Shown: positions 25,101 through 30,384 of the stretch, in pieces
How positions within the stretch are numbered: the stretch's first letter is position 1
How the letters are laid out: the number at the start of each line of letters is the position of its first letter
NCBI GenBank assembly: GCA_964016985.1
Contig: OZ024834.1
Coordinates: forward strand, 85,121,723 to 85,185,722
Reading direction: 5' to 3'
DNA length: 64,000 bases
DNA from: Anodontia alba
Taxonomy: Eukaryota; Mollusca; Bivalvia; Lucinida; Lucinidae
Notes under the pieces: model-generated
Databases searched by the model: none
Told to the model about the DNA's origin: nothing
What the model saw: only the letters and a program-made list of their open reading frames with translations
Made by a program: the position numbers and the translations under genes

Positions 25101-28100
25101 AGTACCCAAAACGTTTTTATTAATAAGAAAAATTATCCCACAATTATCCCACAATTATCCCCAAATACTCCTCCTTAGTAAGTCTTCTGTAATATTTATA
25201 TGTGTAATTTATGCTACCATATCTCTTTACCATACTTACTCTTAAACTTGTACGAGTCAATTTGACCACCTGATGAAGTTGAAAATATTGTGACAAAATG
25301 GCAGAAAGGACCCTGATCAAACTGCTCCTTCAGATCTACACTGTTTGGTCGGGTATGTGTGTCTGAATATTTAAGGTAAATCTGTTATTTAACAGGAAGC
25401 ATATGTTGTAAAATCTCTGCATGTAAATCTAAGAAAAAATATTAATATTCCATTTGGTCTTTCATACAGACACATACAGATGGTCTCTTTTCATGTAGTG
25501 GCCTTCTTTTCCCCCATTTTTGAGCTAAATGTTCCCACTCAGTGGGAAATCTCTTCAATCTATTGGTTTGGAATCTAATGGCTCAGTTTACACTGTTAAG
25601 GCCATGTCAAGCCAGTCAGTTTCCTTAACCATAATTTTCCTCAGTCCTCTCAGCAGTTAACAAGTACCTGTGCACATTCTTTTACCAGAAACTGGCAGCT
25701 GTCCTTCTTGAGTCAGGAGAAGATAGAGAATGACCGTTGAAAATATTTCATGATCAATTTCCATGAAAGAATATTGCCTGACCCTGCGGGGATCAACACA
25801 TTCTTTAGCCAGAAACTGGCAGCTGCCCTTCTTAAGTCAGAAAATAGAGACTGACCATTGAAAATACTTCATGACCAATTTTCACAAAAGAATATTGCTG
25901 GACCCTGCATGGGCCAACACCACCTCCTGATCACCTGTCGGCGACAATTGCAGGGTGATTATGAGTCATAACTAAAATCTATGTATTGGGCTGTATTTGA
26001 ACCTGTGACCCCATGACCTGCAGACATGAGCGCTAACCAATCAGCCAATTTAGTCCCAGATCAAACTGAGCATCACTATGGCCTTTGCGATCACATAATA
26101 AACAGGCCCAGAGGAATTGCTTCTAATGAGAATTGCTTTACATAGCTACAGATAAGAGTGGGTATCCACATAAAATTTTTCTTATTTTTCGACGAAAACA
26201 TATGTTGTGGGTACTCATTAGAAGCGCCTCGGTGAGGCGCTTCTAATGAGTACCCACAACATATGTTTTCATTGAGAAATATGAAAGATATCAGCAGTTT
26301 TCGGATGAAAAAAATGCCTTATATGTTGCTATGGCTTTAATAAGATGTTTTTTCAACCAAAAAGTAGTGATATTTTTCTTATTTTTCCACGAAAACATAT
26401 GTTGTGGGTACTCATTAGAAGCGCCTCACTGAGGCGCTTCTAATGAGTACCCACAACATATGTTTTCGTGGAGAAATAAGAAAAATAAATATTTACCTGA
26501 TACCCACTCTTATCTAGACCTATGTAATGAGTACCCGCAACATACATTTTTTTATGGAGAACTGAGAAAATGATCCAATAATTATCAACAAATACTCCTT
26601 AACAATTCCTCTGACACCTGGAAAAAAGAGACTTACTGCCTGGTTCTTCACTTGTGGGTTCTTCCGATGTAGGTTCACCCTCAACATCTGCCACTTGTCT
26701 ACAAATAGAAGTCATTTAAAGGATATAGCCTAGGGTACTAAAATAAAACAGAAAACACTTGAAACTGCTGTTGCAAGTTGGAGATATTAAACTTCCTGCT
26801 CAAAGTTTTGTTGAGGTTTTACGGCCCAGTCAACCAAATGGGGTCATGTCGAGTGCGGTCAGTTTACCTACCACACATATACTGGGCAGGCTTAGTCCTC
26901 TAAGAGGTTAACCAGTATTGTGCTCATTTTTCACCAGAAACGGACAACTGCCCTTCTTGAATCAGCGGAAGGGAGAGAATGACCATAGAAAATAGTTCAT
27001 GATCAATCTCCATGAGAAAATGTTGCTGATCTCAGCGGGGGTTGAACCCGTGACCTCCTGGTGAGATGGTAAACCATCCACCTTATTCAACAGACCTGAC
27101 TCTATGACTCCAGACTTAGAAAATGCTTCCTGGTAAAAATGTCCAGATGTTCTTTTGGCAGTGCTACATAACAGGGTCTTCAACAGATACCAAAGACTAA
27201 TCTAAATGCAATTTCACAACTGGACAAGAGGTTACGAAAATGTCTTCTGTAAAGGAAGGATACTTCGCAGATTTGCAGTAAAAATATTTTTTACACAATG
27301 CTGCACTTCAGAAATCTAACTTCAATGAAAAAAGATTTTGCAGGACACTTGTAGATGGCATTTTTTTCTTTTTAAGCTTAAATTTGTGCAAAAATAATGT
27401 CAAACCTGATCAAACATAGCAGACCCCAGCTAAGTGGCAGAAAATGGCATCTAATCCAGTTCTACATTGTTTCATAGCTACAGATAAGAGGTGGTATTGA
27501 CATAATATTTTTCTTATTTCACGATGAAAACATATATTGTGGCTACTCATTAGAAGCGCCTCACCGAGGCGCTTCTAATGAGTACCACAACATGTTTTTG
27601 TTGAGAAATAAGAAGGATATCAGCATTTTTTGGATGAAAAAAGTGCCTTATCTGTTGCTATGTTGTTTGCCACTTATCCAGTGTTTTTTAAGACCGTCAA
27701 CAGGTAGTTAAATGGGCTTGTTCGAATTTCAGTATGAGGATAGTAAGGATTGAATATAGCTTGAAGTAAGGTGCTTTTCTTTTTAACCGAAAAGTAATAT
27801 TTTTCTGATTTCAGAAACCTGTGTAGGTACTCATTAGAAGTGCCTGGCTGAGGCGCTTTTAATGAGTACCCACAATTATGTTTTCAGTGAGAAATAAGAA
27901 AAACATTACATGTATGGCTTCTTATCTGACACTATGGAGTGAAGGTGAACATTAAAGTTTTGTTTGTTTTATTCGGATTTTATGTTGCTTTCAACAATCT
28001 TTCAGTAGTATCGCGATGGTGTCTGGATGTGGCATGGAGATCAATGCTCACTTTAAGAGAGCTGCCTTACTGAAATACCAGCCCAACCCCACCCCCACCT

Positions 28101-29892
28101 CCCCCCTCGACACTTGACATGATATTCCACCCAGTCACATCATATTTGACAACGAGGTGACCACTTCTGATTCCTAGCTCTACTTTCTTAATGCTGAGCG
28201 CCAAGCAAAAGAGCTAGTACCATTTTAAAGTCTTTGGTATGACTCGACCAGGGATCAAATCTGTCAAAAAAGCAGACGCTCTACAGAGCCACTGTGCTGG
28301 TCAATATTCCAGTTAGATACACTCGGACTAGTTACAGTATCACACTATGTATCCTATAAATCTATCTGGATGGTACAAATGCTGGCATCACTATTTTGAA
28401 AGCACAGGAACATTTGACAGACTTAAGGTGCTTGTATTAGGCAAAGATATACTTTACTTACTTTATCATCATTGCAGTTTTTACAGATTTTCTACTAAAG
28501 AAAAGGGTTGAGAAACCCACAAAACAGTGGTAGAGAAAACCTTGTTTAGGGGTTGATTGTTTGCAATCAAGTCATAGTATACAAACACCAAAATTTCCTT
28601 CAGGTTGTTGCCCATGTGATTATCACTGACCAATGAAATCAACCCCATGTTAATTAACCCTTGTCCTGCTTAACCCTGATATATTCTGCATTTGCAAACA
28701 GTGTAGATCCAGATCAGTTGGCTTCTCAAGAAGCCAAGTGATCTGGATCTGCACTGTTTGCCAATCAGTATATGAATTTATTTCAACAATCTGGATGAAG
28801 CAATCTGATTGGCTGAACATTTGAAAGGTGTGGCATCTTTATTCAGCAGGAAAAGGGTTAAGACAAAATCCAGTTAACTATTATTTATAGCCATGCTATT
28901 CTTGTCACTGTGACATCAGTGTGTAGAACACAGGAGAAAGCAGATCTCCCCTACTTGGGCTCATTCAATGGAGCAGTGTAGGCGGCTGTTGTTCCGTAAA
29001 AACGGTGGTACCCCCAGGAACAGTGTGTGCCTGGTTTGGACTTGCATAGCAACAGGTAAGGCACTTTTTTCACCCAAATGCAAATATCTTTTTTATTTCT
29101 CATTGTAAACATGTTGTGGGTACTCATTAGAAGCATCTCAGCGAGGCGCTTCTAATGAGTACACACAACATATGTTTTCATTGAGAAATAAGAAAAATAT
29201 TATGTGGATACCCCCTCTTATCTGTAGCTATGGACTTGTCCATTACCACAACTGTACCATTCACATTGATGCATTGAATGAGTCTTCACATTTGTACCAT
29301 CCACATATACAGTACAATAAAATTTCGATTACTTTATTTTTTGGTCTAAATTTTGTTTTTTATGCAGTTGTCTCTTAGATACTTAGTGGGATGGCAAACA
29401 GTTTAGACTCTGATCAGACTGCTCCTTTAGTCTGATCTGGGTCTGCACTATTTGCAAATGCCATTCTGGTATACAAAATTTTAGGACATTTACCATAAAC
29501 ATACTAAAATTCCAGTTGTTTCTTAAAGTACAAAGTGGAGTAACAAACAGTGCAGTCCAACTGTTTACATATGCCAATTTTGTAATCAACTTTGGTAGGT
29601 GAAATTTTAGGACATTTACTGTATATACATAACAACAGATAATGCTGATATCTTTTTTATTTCTCGACGAAAACATATGTTGTGGGTACTCATTAGAAAG
29701 GCCTCGGCGAGGCGCTTCTATAGAGTACCCACAACATATGTTTCCGTCGAGAAATAAGAAAAATATTATGTGGATAACCCCTCTTATCTGTAGCTATGTA
29801 TATATATAAATGTGCATGTGTGCAGGGATATACAAATTTTGGAGACATCTCTTACCCTTCAGGGTCAGCCATGATTACTTTTTATCTGGATC
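4095..29892 (-). CDS. Nap1: Nucleosome assembly protein 1-like histone chaperone (spans 13 coding exons)
   Basis: The thirteen exons listed separately join with consistent phases into 388 codons with no internal stop. This is close to the roughly 390 residues known for vertebrate NAP1L1. Family hallmarks run in order: an acidic N-terminus; [13 protein letters not shown] and the long dimerisation helix with [55 protein letters not shown]; the basic [10 protein letters not shown] and KKKQKHKG (the family's nuclear-localisation segment); [30 protein letters not shown]; and a Glu/Asp tail ending near DPDYNPS. NAP1 proteins shuttle H2A-H2B, assemble nucleosomes and dimerise through the long helix (family knowledge). 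The terminal exon and stop were not found, so the C-terminus is incomplete. NAP1L1 and NAP1L4 orthology cannot be separated here. Introns are packed with MITEs and SINEs. Confidence 0.96.
4230..4400. mobile_element. Core-1 element with internally rearranged arms
   Basis: The flanks TTTTTCTTATTTGTCCAC and TCATGGAGAGATAAGAAAAA enclose core-1. The left arm is repeated: AGAAGCACCTCCTAGAAGCA is followed by a second AGAAGCACCTC before the right arm GAGATGCTTCTAATGAG. Confidence 0.7.
4790..5040. mobile_element. Foldback MITE, family K
   Basis: The left end contains GTTGTTCAAAGCATAG and the right end GTTAGTTTTGAACAATTGGG. The centre is a strong hairpin around CTTTTGCATATGCAAAAG. A second copy lies at about 10865-11115, and a fragment at 35395-35445. 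Confidence 0.75.
5257..5471. mobile_element. MITE, family L, with core-2 hairpin
   Basis: The terminal inverted repeats (TIRs) GGTAAATGTCCTAAAATTTC and GGTAATTGTCCTAAAATTTC match over 23 of 24 positions when extended. The centre is a core-2 palindrome with GACTGCTCC/GGAGCAGTC inner arms. It ends 48 bp from Nap1 exon 12. Similar elements lie at about 11572-11788 and 29320-29490. Confidence 0.85.
5519..5638 (-). CDS. Nap1: Nap1 coding exon 12: conserved ADFEIGHF block
   Basis: 120 nt, phase 0 to 0, residues 323-362. It encodes [20 protein letters not shown] and [13 protein letters not shown], one of the most conserved NAP-family segments and part of the earmuff-shaped histone-binding domain. 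Acceptor TTTCTAG, donor GTTTGT (weaker but GT). Confidence 0.96.
6201..6395. mobile_element. MITE, family M, with core-2 hairpin
   Basis: Perfect 15-bp TIRs CTAAGTATTGGGACA enclose a core-2 palindrome with GATGCCGC/GCGGCATC inner arms at 6222-6293. The outer sequence differs from families P1, P2, J and L, although its right interior shares the 'AAAATTTTAGGACA' motif of L. Confidence 0.85.
6510..6860. mobile_element. Family-I element with core-1 hairpin (AATCACC variant)
   Basis: The ends resemble the 63260-63620 element: CAAACCTCAATAGCTC and CCATGGCCAATTTGAAC at left, GACCTGGCACCATGATTA, CCCTCAGTGGCTAGAAC and TTTGAGCAATTGACGTTTGA at right. The central foldback at 6670-6717 has arms GTACTCATTAGAATCACCTC and GAGGTGATTCTAATGAGTAC. 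Confidence 0.7.
6945..7131. mobile_element. P1-like MITE with A/T-rich core
   Basis: The left end CCTTTAAGTGCCAATCACAA is inverted with the right end GTGCTTTAAGGGTTAA. Homopolymer A and T tracts lie in the middle. Confidence 0.55.
7195..7214 (-). CDS. Nap1: Nap1 coding exon 11: 20-nt microexon
   Basis: Twenty nucleotides between a CTTTTTCAG acceptor and a GTGAGT donor encode PDEEEM. They bridge phase 1 (exon 10) to phase 0 (exon 12), and the joined SPPSPPDEEEM-DEDTEA fits the variable acidic linker after the FFNFF motif in NAP1 proteins. Without it exons 10 and 12 would not be in frame. Confidence 0.88.
7342..7586. mobile_element. Complete P1 MITE, TTAA-flanked, core-2 hairpin
   Basis: TTAACCCTTAAAGCACCAAG at left and GGCACTTTCAGGGTTAA at right, with TTAA at both ends. 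The core-2 palindrome lies at 7441-7515. The subterminal arms carry the GTCGTCTG/CAGACGAC-like motif seen in families P1 and P3. Confidence 0.88.
7735..7958 (-). mobile_element. SINE-A, 5'-truncated copy
   Basis: Matches the body of the full-length copy at 8687-8993, from the GTGTTGAGG tail motif to the ATTTCATGATCAATCTCC block, but lacks the tRNA-like head. Orientation is inferred from the complete copies. Confidence 0.85.
7968..8168. mobile_element. P3 MITE
   Basis: The left end is ACCACTCTCTGGGCCAATTC followed by AGCAGACGAC. The inverted right end is GTCGTCTGCTG followed by ACCCAGAGTACTAAGCGC. The centre is a hairpin of TTCGTGCAAATTG and CAATTTGCATGAA. Confidence 0.8.
8270..8350. repeat. 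Degenerate core-2 palindrome
   Basis: GGAAGCAGTCTGATTAG, then CACTGTCCGCC, remains of the right arm; the left arm (GAAAACAGTACTGAACC) is decayed. Confidence 0.5.
8510..8590 (-). other. Intronic segment with an acceptor-like site and short open frame
   Basis: On the minus strand TTTTCCTTCAG is followed by a frame of 14 codons that ends in TGA. It does not fit the phase between Nap1 exons 10 and 11 and does not match the family. It could be a non-conserved alternative exon, but I treat it as intron. Confidence 0.2.
8687..8993 (-). mobile_element. SINE-A, full-length copy with 11-bp target-site duplication
   Basis: On the minus strand the element starts with a tRNA-like head: GGCCGGCCTCGCTGG, an A-box-like region, then the B-box region GGGTCTCGACCCCC. 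It continues through a conserved body and ends CCTCAACACAAAC. It is flanked by a perfect direct repeat AAAAGTATGGT at 8676-8686 and 8997-9007. Short interspersed elements of this kind are transcribed by RNA polymerase III and mobilised by LINE machinery (established knowledge). Confidence 0.93.
9127..9340. mobile_element. P2 MITE with core-2 hairpin
   Basis: TTAA at both ends, GGTCCTGCTGAATCCAGAT at left and CAAGGGTTAA at right. The hairpin inner arms are TTGGCTTC-type (GCTGGCTTC opposite GAAGCCAAC), unlike the GCTCC type of P1. Confidence 0.85.
9413..9558 (-). CDS. Nap1: Nap1 coding exon 10: basic NLS segment and DSFFNFF motif
   Basis: 146 nt, entering in phase 2 and leaving in phase 1, residues 267-315. 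It encodes [20 protein letters not shown], then [28 protein letters not shown]. The lysine-rich stretch corresponds to the known nuclear-localisation segment of NAP1 proteins. Acceptor TTATTTTCAG, donor GTAAGT. Confidence 0.97.
9924..10126. mobile_element. A1 element with core-1 hairpin
   Basis: The long TIRs begin CAGAGGAACTGTTAAGGAGG and continue as GAGTATTTGGTGATAA. The centre is a perfect core-1 palindrome with AGAAGCGCCT arms. The same ends occur at about 24937-25191, at 38581-38762 and as a half copy at 26517-26615. Confidence 0.9.
10380..10860. other. Intron sequence with a poly(T) tract
   Basis: A run of about 23 T at 10386-10408 is followed by AT-rich sequence. I see no gene, palindrome or recognised repeat up to the family-K element at 10865. 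Confidence 0.5.
10865..11115. mobile_element. Foldback MITE, family K, second copy
   Basis: GTTGTTCAAAGCATCGTTAG at left, GTTAGTTTTGAACAACTGGG at right, and the GCTTTTGCAAATGCAAAAGC hairpin in the centre, matching 4790-5040. Confidence 0.8.
11287..11426 (-). CDS. Nap1: Nap1 coding exon 9: [11 protein letters not shown] block
   Basis: 140 nt, phase 0 in, phase 2 out, residues 221-266. It encodes [39 protein letters not shown] and PEIVKCK, matching the beta-sheet and earmuff part of the NAP fold. Acceptor TTTTTCCAG, donor GTAAGT. Confidence 0.97.
11572..11788. mobile_element. L-type MITE with core-2 hairpin
   Basis: The right end GAAATTTTAGGACATTTACC matches family L; the left end is worn (GGTTAATGTCATAAAATTTC). 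The core-2 hairpin lies at about 11665-11735 with GACTGCTCC/GGAGCAGTC arms. Confidence 0.75.
11785..11912. mobile_element. Core-1 palindrome, A2 type
   Basis: TTTTTCTTATTTCTCCATG and CATGGAGAAATAAGAAAAAT flank the core arms ACTCATTAGAAGCGCCTC and GAGGCGCTTCTAATGAGT. It sits directly beside the L-type element. Confidence 0.85.
12286..12354 (-). CDS. Nap1: Nap1 coding exon 8
   Basis: 69 nt, phase 0 to 0, residues 198-220. It encodes [20 protein letters not shown] and DPM, the conserved 'D-E-x-I-L-x-H-L' segment after the NVD-LSEMIQ helix. Acceptor GTTTTTCAG, donor GTAAGT. Confidence 0.96.
12370..13060. other. Repeat-poor intron segment
   Basis: AT-rich sequence with several A and T homopolymers and a loosely duplicated pair near 12720 and 12825 (both with CATATAGCTA/CACATAGCTAG-like text). 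I see no gene in it. Confidence 0.45.
13060..13225. mobile_element. MITE, family N
   Basis: Contains GTGCCCAGCGAAG at left and the inverted CTTCGTTGGGCCCATGTCAG at right. Better copies lie at 47268-47440 and 54850-55030. Confidence 0.5.
13348..13520 (-). mobile_element. SINE-A, truncated copy
   Basis: Body of SINE-A from GTTTGTGTTGAGGTTTC to the CCGTGGAAGGG region; the head is missing. Confidence 0.85.
13560..14090 (-). mobile_element. Family-J element interrupted by a SINE
   Basis: Core-2 hairpin at 13573-13640 (GATGCCAC/GTGGCATC arms), then minus-strand family-J text (CAGCGACAAGAATAGCGCGC and GTTACCTGGATTTTG). After the nested SINE it resumes (ACCTTAAGGAAATTTTGG, GATTGTAAACAATCAA). Uninterrupted relatives lie at 39995-40370 and 60280-60770. 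Confidence 0.8.
13780..14005 (-). mobile_element. SINE-B (tRNA-derived) with 9-bp target-site duplication
   Basis: On the minus strand the head reads GTAGCCTAGTGGATAAGAG (A box) and GTGGTTCGAGCC (B box). The tail ends in a GGGTTTTACGG-type motif on the plus strand. It is flanked by GTCAATGAT at 13771-13779 and 14006-14014. The same family occurs, degraded, at about 27958-28300. Confidence 0.88.
14105..14193 (-). CDS. Nap1: Nap1 coding exon 7: [14 protein letters not shown] block
   Basis: 89 nt, phase 1 in, phase 0 out, residues 168-197. It encodes [20 protein letters not shown] then VDMLSEMIQ, the hallmark start of the NAP alpha/beta domain. Acceptor ATTGCAG, donor GTAATT. Confidence 0.97.
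14474..14602 (-). mobile_element. SINE-A fragment
   Basis: Begins with the same TTTGTTTGTGTTGAGG tail and stops after the GTATTGTGCACATT block. It is immediately followed by a full copy in the same orientation. Confidence 0.85.
14609..14917 (-). mobile_element. SINE-A, full-length copy
   Basis: Best tRNA-like head in the window: on the minus strand AGCCGGCCTCGGTGGCTCAG, then TTGGATGCGCC, and GCGGGTTCAACCCCC as the B box. The body matches 8687-8993. Confidence 0.93.
14920..16710. repeat. ~160-bp tandem array, split by a 1.3-kb transposon
   Basis: The anchor TTTGGACCTA occurs at 15021, 16491 and 16651. After removing the 15151-16454 insertion and its target duplication the spacings are about 159 and 160 bp. 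Units carry AAAGTTCTGACCTTGAC and CATAGGCATGGTTG. Confidence 0.85.
15151..16454. mobile_element. 1,304-bp non-autonomous hAT-like DNA transposon
   Basis: The ends are CAGGGATTATTCTGGC and, inverted, CAGGGATCATTTTCTGGC. GCCATAG directly precedes the left end and directly follows the right end. If the terminal G is shared, the duplication extends to GGCCATAG, 8 bp, the length made by hAT transposases. No transposase frame is present. It is inserted in a tandem repeat unit, which gives an in-window empty site. Confidence 0.85.
16836..16902 (-). CDS. Nap1: Nap1 coding exon 6: charged linker
   Basis: 67 nt, phase 0 in, phase 1 out, residues 146-167. It encodes [20 protein letters not shown], equivalent to the Lys/Glu-rich linker before the GIPEFWL motif in NAP1L1. 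Acceptor TTGTTATAG, donor GTGAGA. Confidence 0.93.
17420..17530. mobile_element. Core-1 element with shortened left arm
   Basis: TTTTTCTTATGTCTCGAC and GAAATAAGAAAAATATTTAC flank a core that keeps the right arm GAGGTGCTTCTAATGAGTAC but has lost most of the left arm. Confidence 0.7.
17982..18255 (-). mobile_element. SINE-A with 14-bp target-site duplication
   Basis: SINE-A from its tail to the middle of the tRNA-like head (ends CTCCAGTCG), with the rest of the head missing. It is flanked by the perfect direct repeat GGGCAAGGCCTGCT at 17965-17978 and 18256-18269. This shows that a head-truncated copy was inserted as such. Confidence 0.93.
18518..18640. mobile_element. Core-1 palindrome, A2 type
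   Basis: Near-perfect foldback: TTCTTATTTCTCCAAGAAAA, arms ACTCATTAGAAGCGCCTC and GAGGCGCTTCTAATGA. Flanked by TCATAGCTCCAGATAAGA and TCTTATCTAGACCTATGG. Confidence 0.88.
18712..18798 (-). CDS. Nap1: Nap1 coding exon 5: [10 protein letters not shown] block
   Basis: 87 nt, phase 0 to 0, residues 117-145. It encodes [20 protein letters not shown] and DKEDEDELS, aligned with the family's 'I-Y-E-P-T-x-E-E-x-x-W' segment. Acceptor ATTTTCAG, donor GTAAGT. Confidence 0.96.
18941..19255. mobile_element. SINE-A copy followed by an inverted SINE-A fragment
   Basis: 18941-19183 is a minus-oriented SINE-A missing its head. 19190-19255 is the opposite orientation (TTTCGTGGAGATTTGATCAT, then TCTCTCCCTTCCGCTGATTC). 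Together they form a short snap-back structure. The only plus-oriented SINE-A piece I found. Confidence 0.82.
19427..20491. mobile_element. 1,065-bp TIR element with target duplication
   Basis: The ends CAGTGTTCAAGCCAGG and CAGTGTTTAAGCCAGG (inverted) match at 15 of 16 positions. AGTAAG directly precedes (19421-19426) and directly follows (20492-20497) the element. It contains no transposase; only short frames and T tracts. The CAGTG termini resemble hAT elements, but a 6-bp duplication is shorter than the usual 8, so the superfamily is uncertain. Confidence 0.8.
20500..21110. other. Intron with one core-1 element (20600-20715)
   Basis: TTTTCTTATTTCTCGACGAA and TTGTCGAGAAATAAGAAAG flank a core-1 hairpin with arms AGAAGCGCCTC and GAGGCGCTGCT. 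The outer ends are ATATGTCTAGATAAGAATGG and TCTTATCAAGAGCTATGG. The rest, to 21110, is unremarkable. Confidence 0.75.
21141..21282 (-). CDS. Nap1: Nap1 coding exon 4: long dimerisation helix
   Basis: 142 nt, phase 2 in, phase 0 out, residues 69-116. It encodes [20 protein letters not shown] then [20 protein letters not shown] and RYGPLFEK. It matches the helix that forms the NAP1 homodimer. Acceptor TTTTCAG, donor GTAAGT. Confidence 0.98.
21890..22975. repeat. 146-bp tandem array (about 8 units) in Nap1 intron 3
   Basis: The motif AGGTCAAGGTCA starts at 22038, 22184, 22318, 22464, 22610, 22756 and 22902, spacings 146, 134, 146, 146, 146, 146. A partial earlier unit lies near 21919. Units also share AAAATGTGTCAAAGTCACTG, GAAGCACTATGCAAGG and TTATAGTTGAGGAGAT. 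No supported coding capacity. Confidence 0.95.
22976..23590. repeat. Second tandem array, ~154-166 bp period, 4 units
   Basis: The A(T/C)ACTAAC anchor occurs at about 23001, 23163, 23329 and 23483. Each unit carries TTTGACATAAATGTCGAACT (itself a short inverted repeat with TTCGACATAAATG) and a GACAGACGGACGG run. The array starts where the 146-bp array ends and shares its general register (a 'GCAAGGTTTGATGGTTGT' block). Confidence 0.88.
23700..24460. repeat. Dispersed repeat R, duplicated, with nested element
   Basis: Two copies of GAAATTTGCCCATTAGCAAT lie at about 23740 and 23894, each followed by a TATCAAT...GTAC block. The repeat ends in a GGACGGTCGGACG run and GGCGGGGTATAAAAA. A single degraded relative lies at 30465-30600. 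The second copy is split by the element at 23942-24292. Confidence 0.75.
23942..24292. mobile_element. 351-bp TIR element carrying a core-1 hairpin
   Basis: The ends CAGGGCTGTGGAATTACC and, inverted, CAGGTTTGTGGAATATCA are terminal repeats, with AATGT on both flanks (23937-23941 and 24293-24297). Inside, 24085-24195 is a core-1 foldback with TTTTTCTTATTTTTCGAAGG and GAGAAATAAGAAAAATG flanks. The interrupted host repeat supplies an empty-site comparison. Confidence 0.75.
24786..24912 (-). CDS. Nap1: Nap1 coding exon 3: [16 protein letters not shown] block
   Basis: 127 nt, phase 1 in, phase 2 out, residues 27-68. It encodes [40 protein letters not shown], matching the vertebrate 'Q-M-M-Q-N-P-Q-I-L-A-A-L-Q' region and GYI motif. 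Acceptor TTTTCCTAG, donor GTATGT. Confidence 0.97.
24937..25191. mobile_element. A1 element with core-1, next to a Nap1 splice acceptor
   Basis: Begins ACAGAGGACTTGATAAGG and ends with inverted CCTTAGTAAGTCTTCTGT. The core-1 hairpin lies at about 25018-25066 and is followed by an extra partial right arm (GCTGCTAATGAGTACCC). The left border is 23 bp from the acceptor AG of Nap1 exon 3. Confidence 0.85.
25585..25960 (-). mobile_element. Two old SINE-A copies in tandem
   Basis: 25590-25795 and 25797-25960 repeat CATTCTTTTACCAGAAACTG / CATTCTTTAGCCAGAAACTG and AAAATATTTCATGATCAATT / AAAATACTTCATGACCAATT. Both are clearly diverged from the younger copies. Confidence 0.75.
26140..26615. mobile_element. 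Cluster: two complete core-1 elements and an A1 half copy
   Basis: Complete A2-type foldbacks lie at about 26142-26340 and 26345-26525, both with AGAAGCGCCTC/GAGGCGCTTCT arms. A single right half with A1 ends (TCAACAAATACTCCTTAACA, ATTCCTCTG) follows and stops 20-25 bp from the Nap1 exon 2 donor. Confidence 0.85.
26637..26698 (-). CDS. Nap1: Nap1 coding exon 2: acidic N-terminal segment
   Basis: 62 nt, phase 2 in, phase 1 out, residues 6-26. It encodes [20 protein letters not shown]. There is a short internal duplication, [15 protein letters not shown]1 N-termini are variable and acidic, so this exon rests on phase, position and splice sites (acceptor ATTTGTAG, donor GTAAGT). Confidence 0.9.
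26806..27065 (-). mobile_element. SINE-A copy
   Basis: From GTTGAGGTTTTACGGCCCAG to GGGGTTGAACCCGTGACCTC; the outermost part of the head is lost. Confidence 0.88.
27066..27480. other. Intron with no recognised feature
   Basis: Unremarkable sequence; a weak core-2 remnant (AGACCCCAGCTAAGTGGC, CTACATTGTTTC) near 27420-27470. Confidence 0.4.
27480..27910. mobile_element. Two core-1 elements, A2 type
   Basis: The first (27476-27662) has ends CATAGCTACAGATAAGAGG and TGCCTTATCTGTTGCTATG and clean AGAAGCGCCTC/GAGGCGCTTCT arms. The second (about 27785-27905) is worn (AGAAGTGCCTGG opposite GAGGCGCTTTT). Confidence 0.82.
27958..28300 (-). mobile_element. SINE-B, degraded copy
   Basis: Shares the TATTCGGATTTTATG tail motif and the CTACAGAGCCACTGTGCTGG head with the 13780-14005 family. 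The B-box area (ACCAGGGATCAAATC) is mutated. Confidence 0.6.
28540..28925 (+). mobile_element. Family-J element containing a P2 MITE
   Basis: GGTTGATTGTTTGCAATCAA, AAATTTCCTTCAGGTTGTTG, then a complete P2 at 28654-28861 with TTAA at both ends and TTGGCTTC/GAAGCCAA arms, then family-J text again (CCATGCTATTCTTGTC, CTGTGACATCAGTG). Confidence 0.8.
29085..29215. mobile_element. Core-1 element, A2 type
   Basis: TCTTTTTTATTTCTCATTG and TTGAGAAATAAGAAAAAT flanks; arms ACTCATTAGAAGCATCTC and GAGGCGCTTCTAATGAGT. Confidence 0.82.
29320..29490. mobile_element. L-type MITE with partly deleted core-2
   Basis: AAATTTTAGGACATTTACC at right and GCAAACAGTTTAGACTCTGA with GATCAGACTGCTCCTTTAG; most of the right inner arm is missing. 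Confidence 0.7.
29645..29800. mobile_element. Core-1 element, A2 type
   Basis: TCTTTTTTATTTCTCGACG and CGTCGAGAAATAAGAAAAAT flank arms ACTCATTAGAAAGGCCTC and GAGGCGCTTCTATAGAGT. It ends about 55 bp from the Nap1 start exon, in TTATCTGTAGCTATG. Confidence 0.8.
29856..29892 (-). CDS. Nap1: Nap1 coding exon 1 (initiator ATG at 29872)
   Basis: The ATG at 29872 starts MADPEG, an N-terminus of the usual type, and the exon ends in donor GTAAG in phase 2. Twenty untranslated bases precede the ATG, and before them is a TTTTCAG acceptor. So transcription starts at higher coordinates in a separate non-coding exon that I could not place. Confidence 0.9.
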
Positions 29893-30089
29893 CTGAAAAG
29901 AAAATAAAATCGGTATGAAAATTATGAAGTATTATTATATCATTTCCCAGTAAATTGCAAATTGCCTTGTCACTTGCAACTTCATTGCACTACTCCAGAA
30001 AAGTACAAACAAACCAAAATATGCCCAACTTTTTTTTTATCTATTAGGCACTGTTTACTATTATATTTGGGTGAAAATTCCCCCTTTTT

Positions 30090-30384
30090 TTTTAGCTGAT
30101 GTTGAGTCAACCCAGTAAAGACATGTCCAGTCGGTCAGTTTTACCTACCCAGACTTTGCCTGTGCAGGCTTAGCCCTCTTAGAGGTTAATCAGTACTTGT
30201 GCACATTCATTCATCAGAAACTGACAATTGCCCTTCTTGAATCAGTGGAAAGGAGAAAATGACTATAAAAAAATATTTCATGAGCTATCTCCACTAAGAA
30301 TGTTGCCGGACCCAGCTGGGATCAAACCCGTGACCTCCTGATCACAAGTCTAATGCACATCCAACTGAGCCACCAAGGCCGGCT
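30090..30384 (-). mobile_element. SINE-A, old full-length copy
   Basis: GATGTTGAGTCAACCCAGTA at the tail side, and a head reading (minus) GCCGGCCTTGGTGGCTCAGT with GGGTTTGATCCC. Diverged throughout. Confidence 0.85.
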
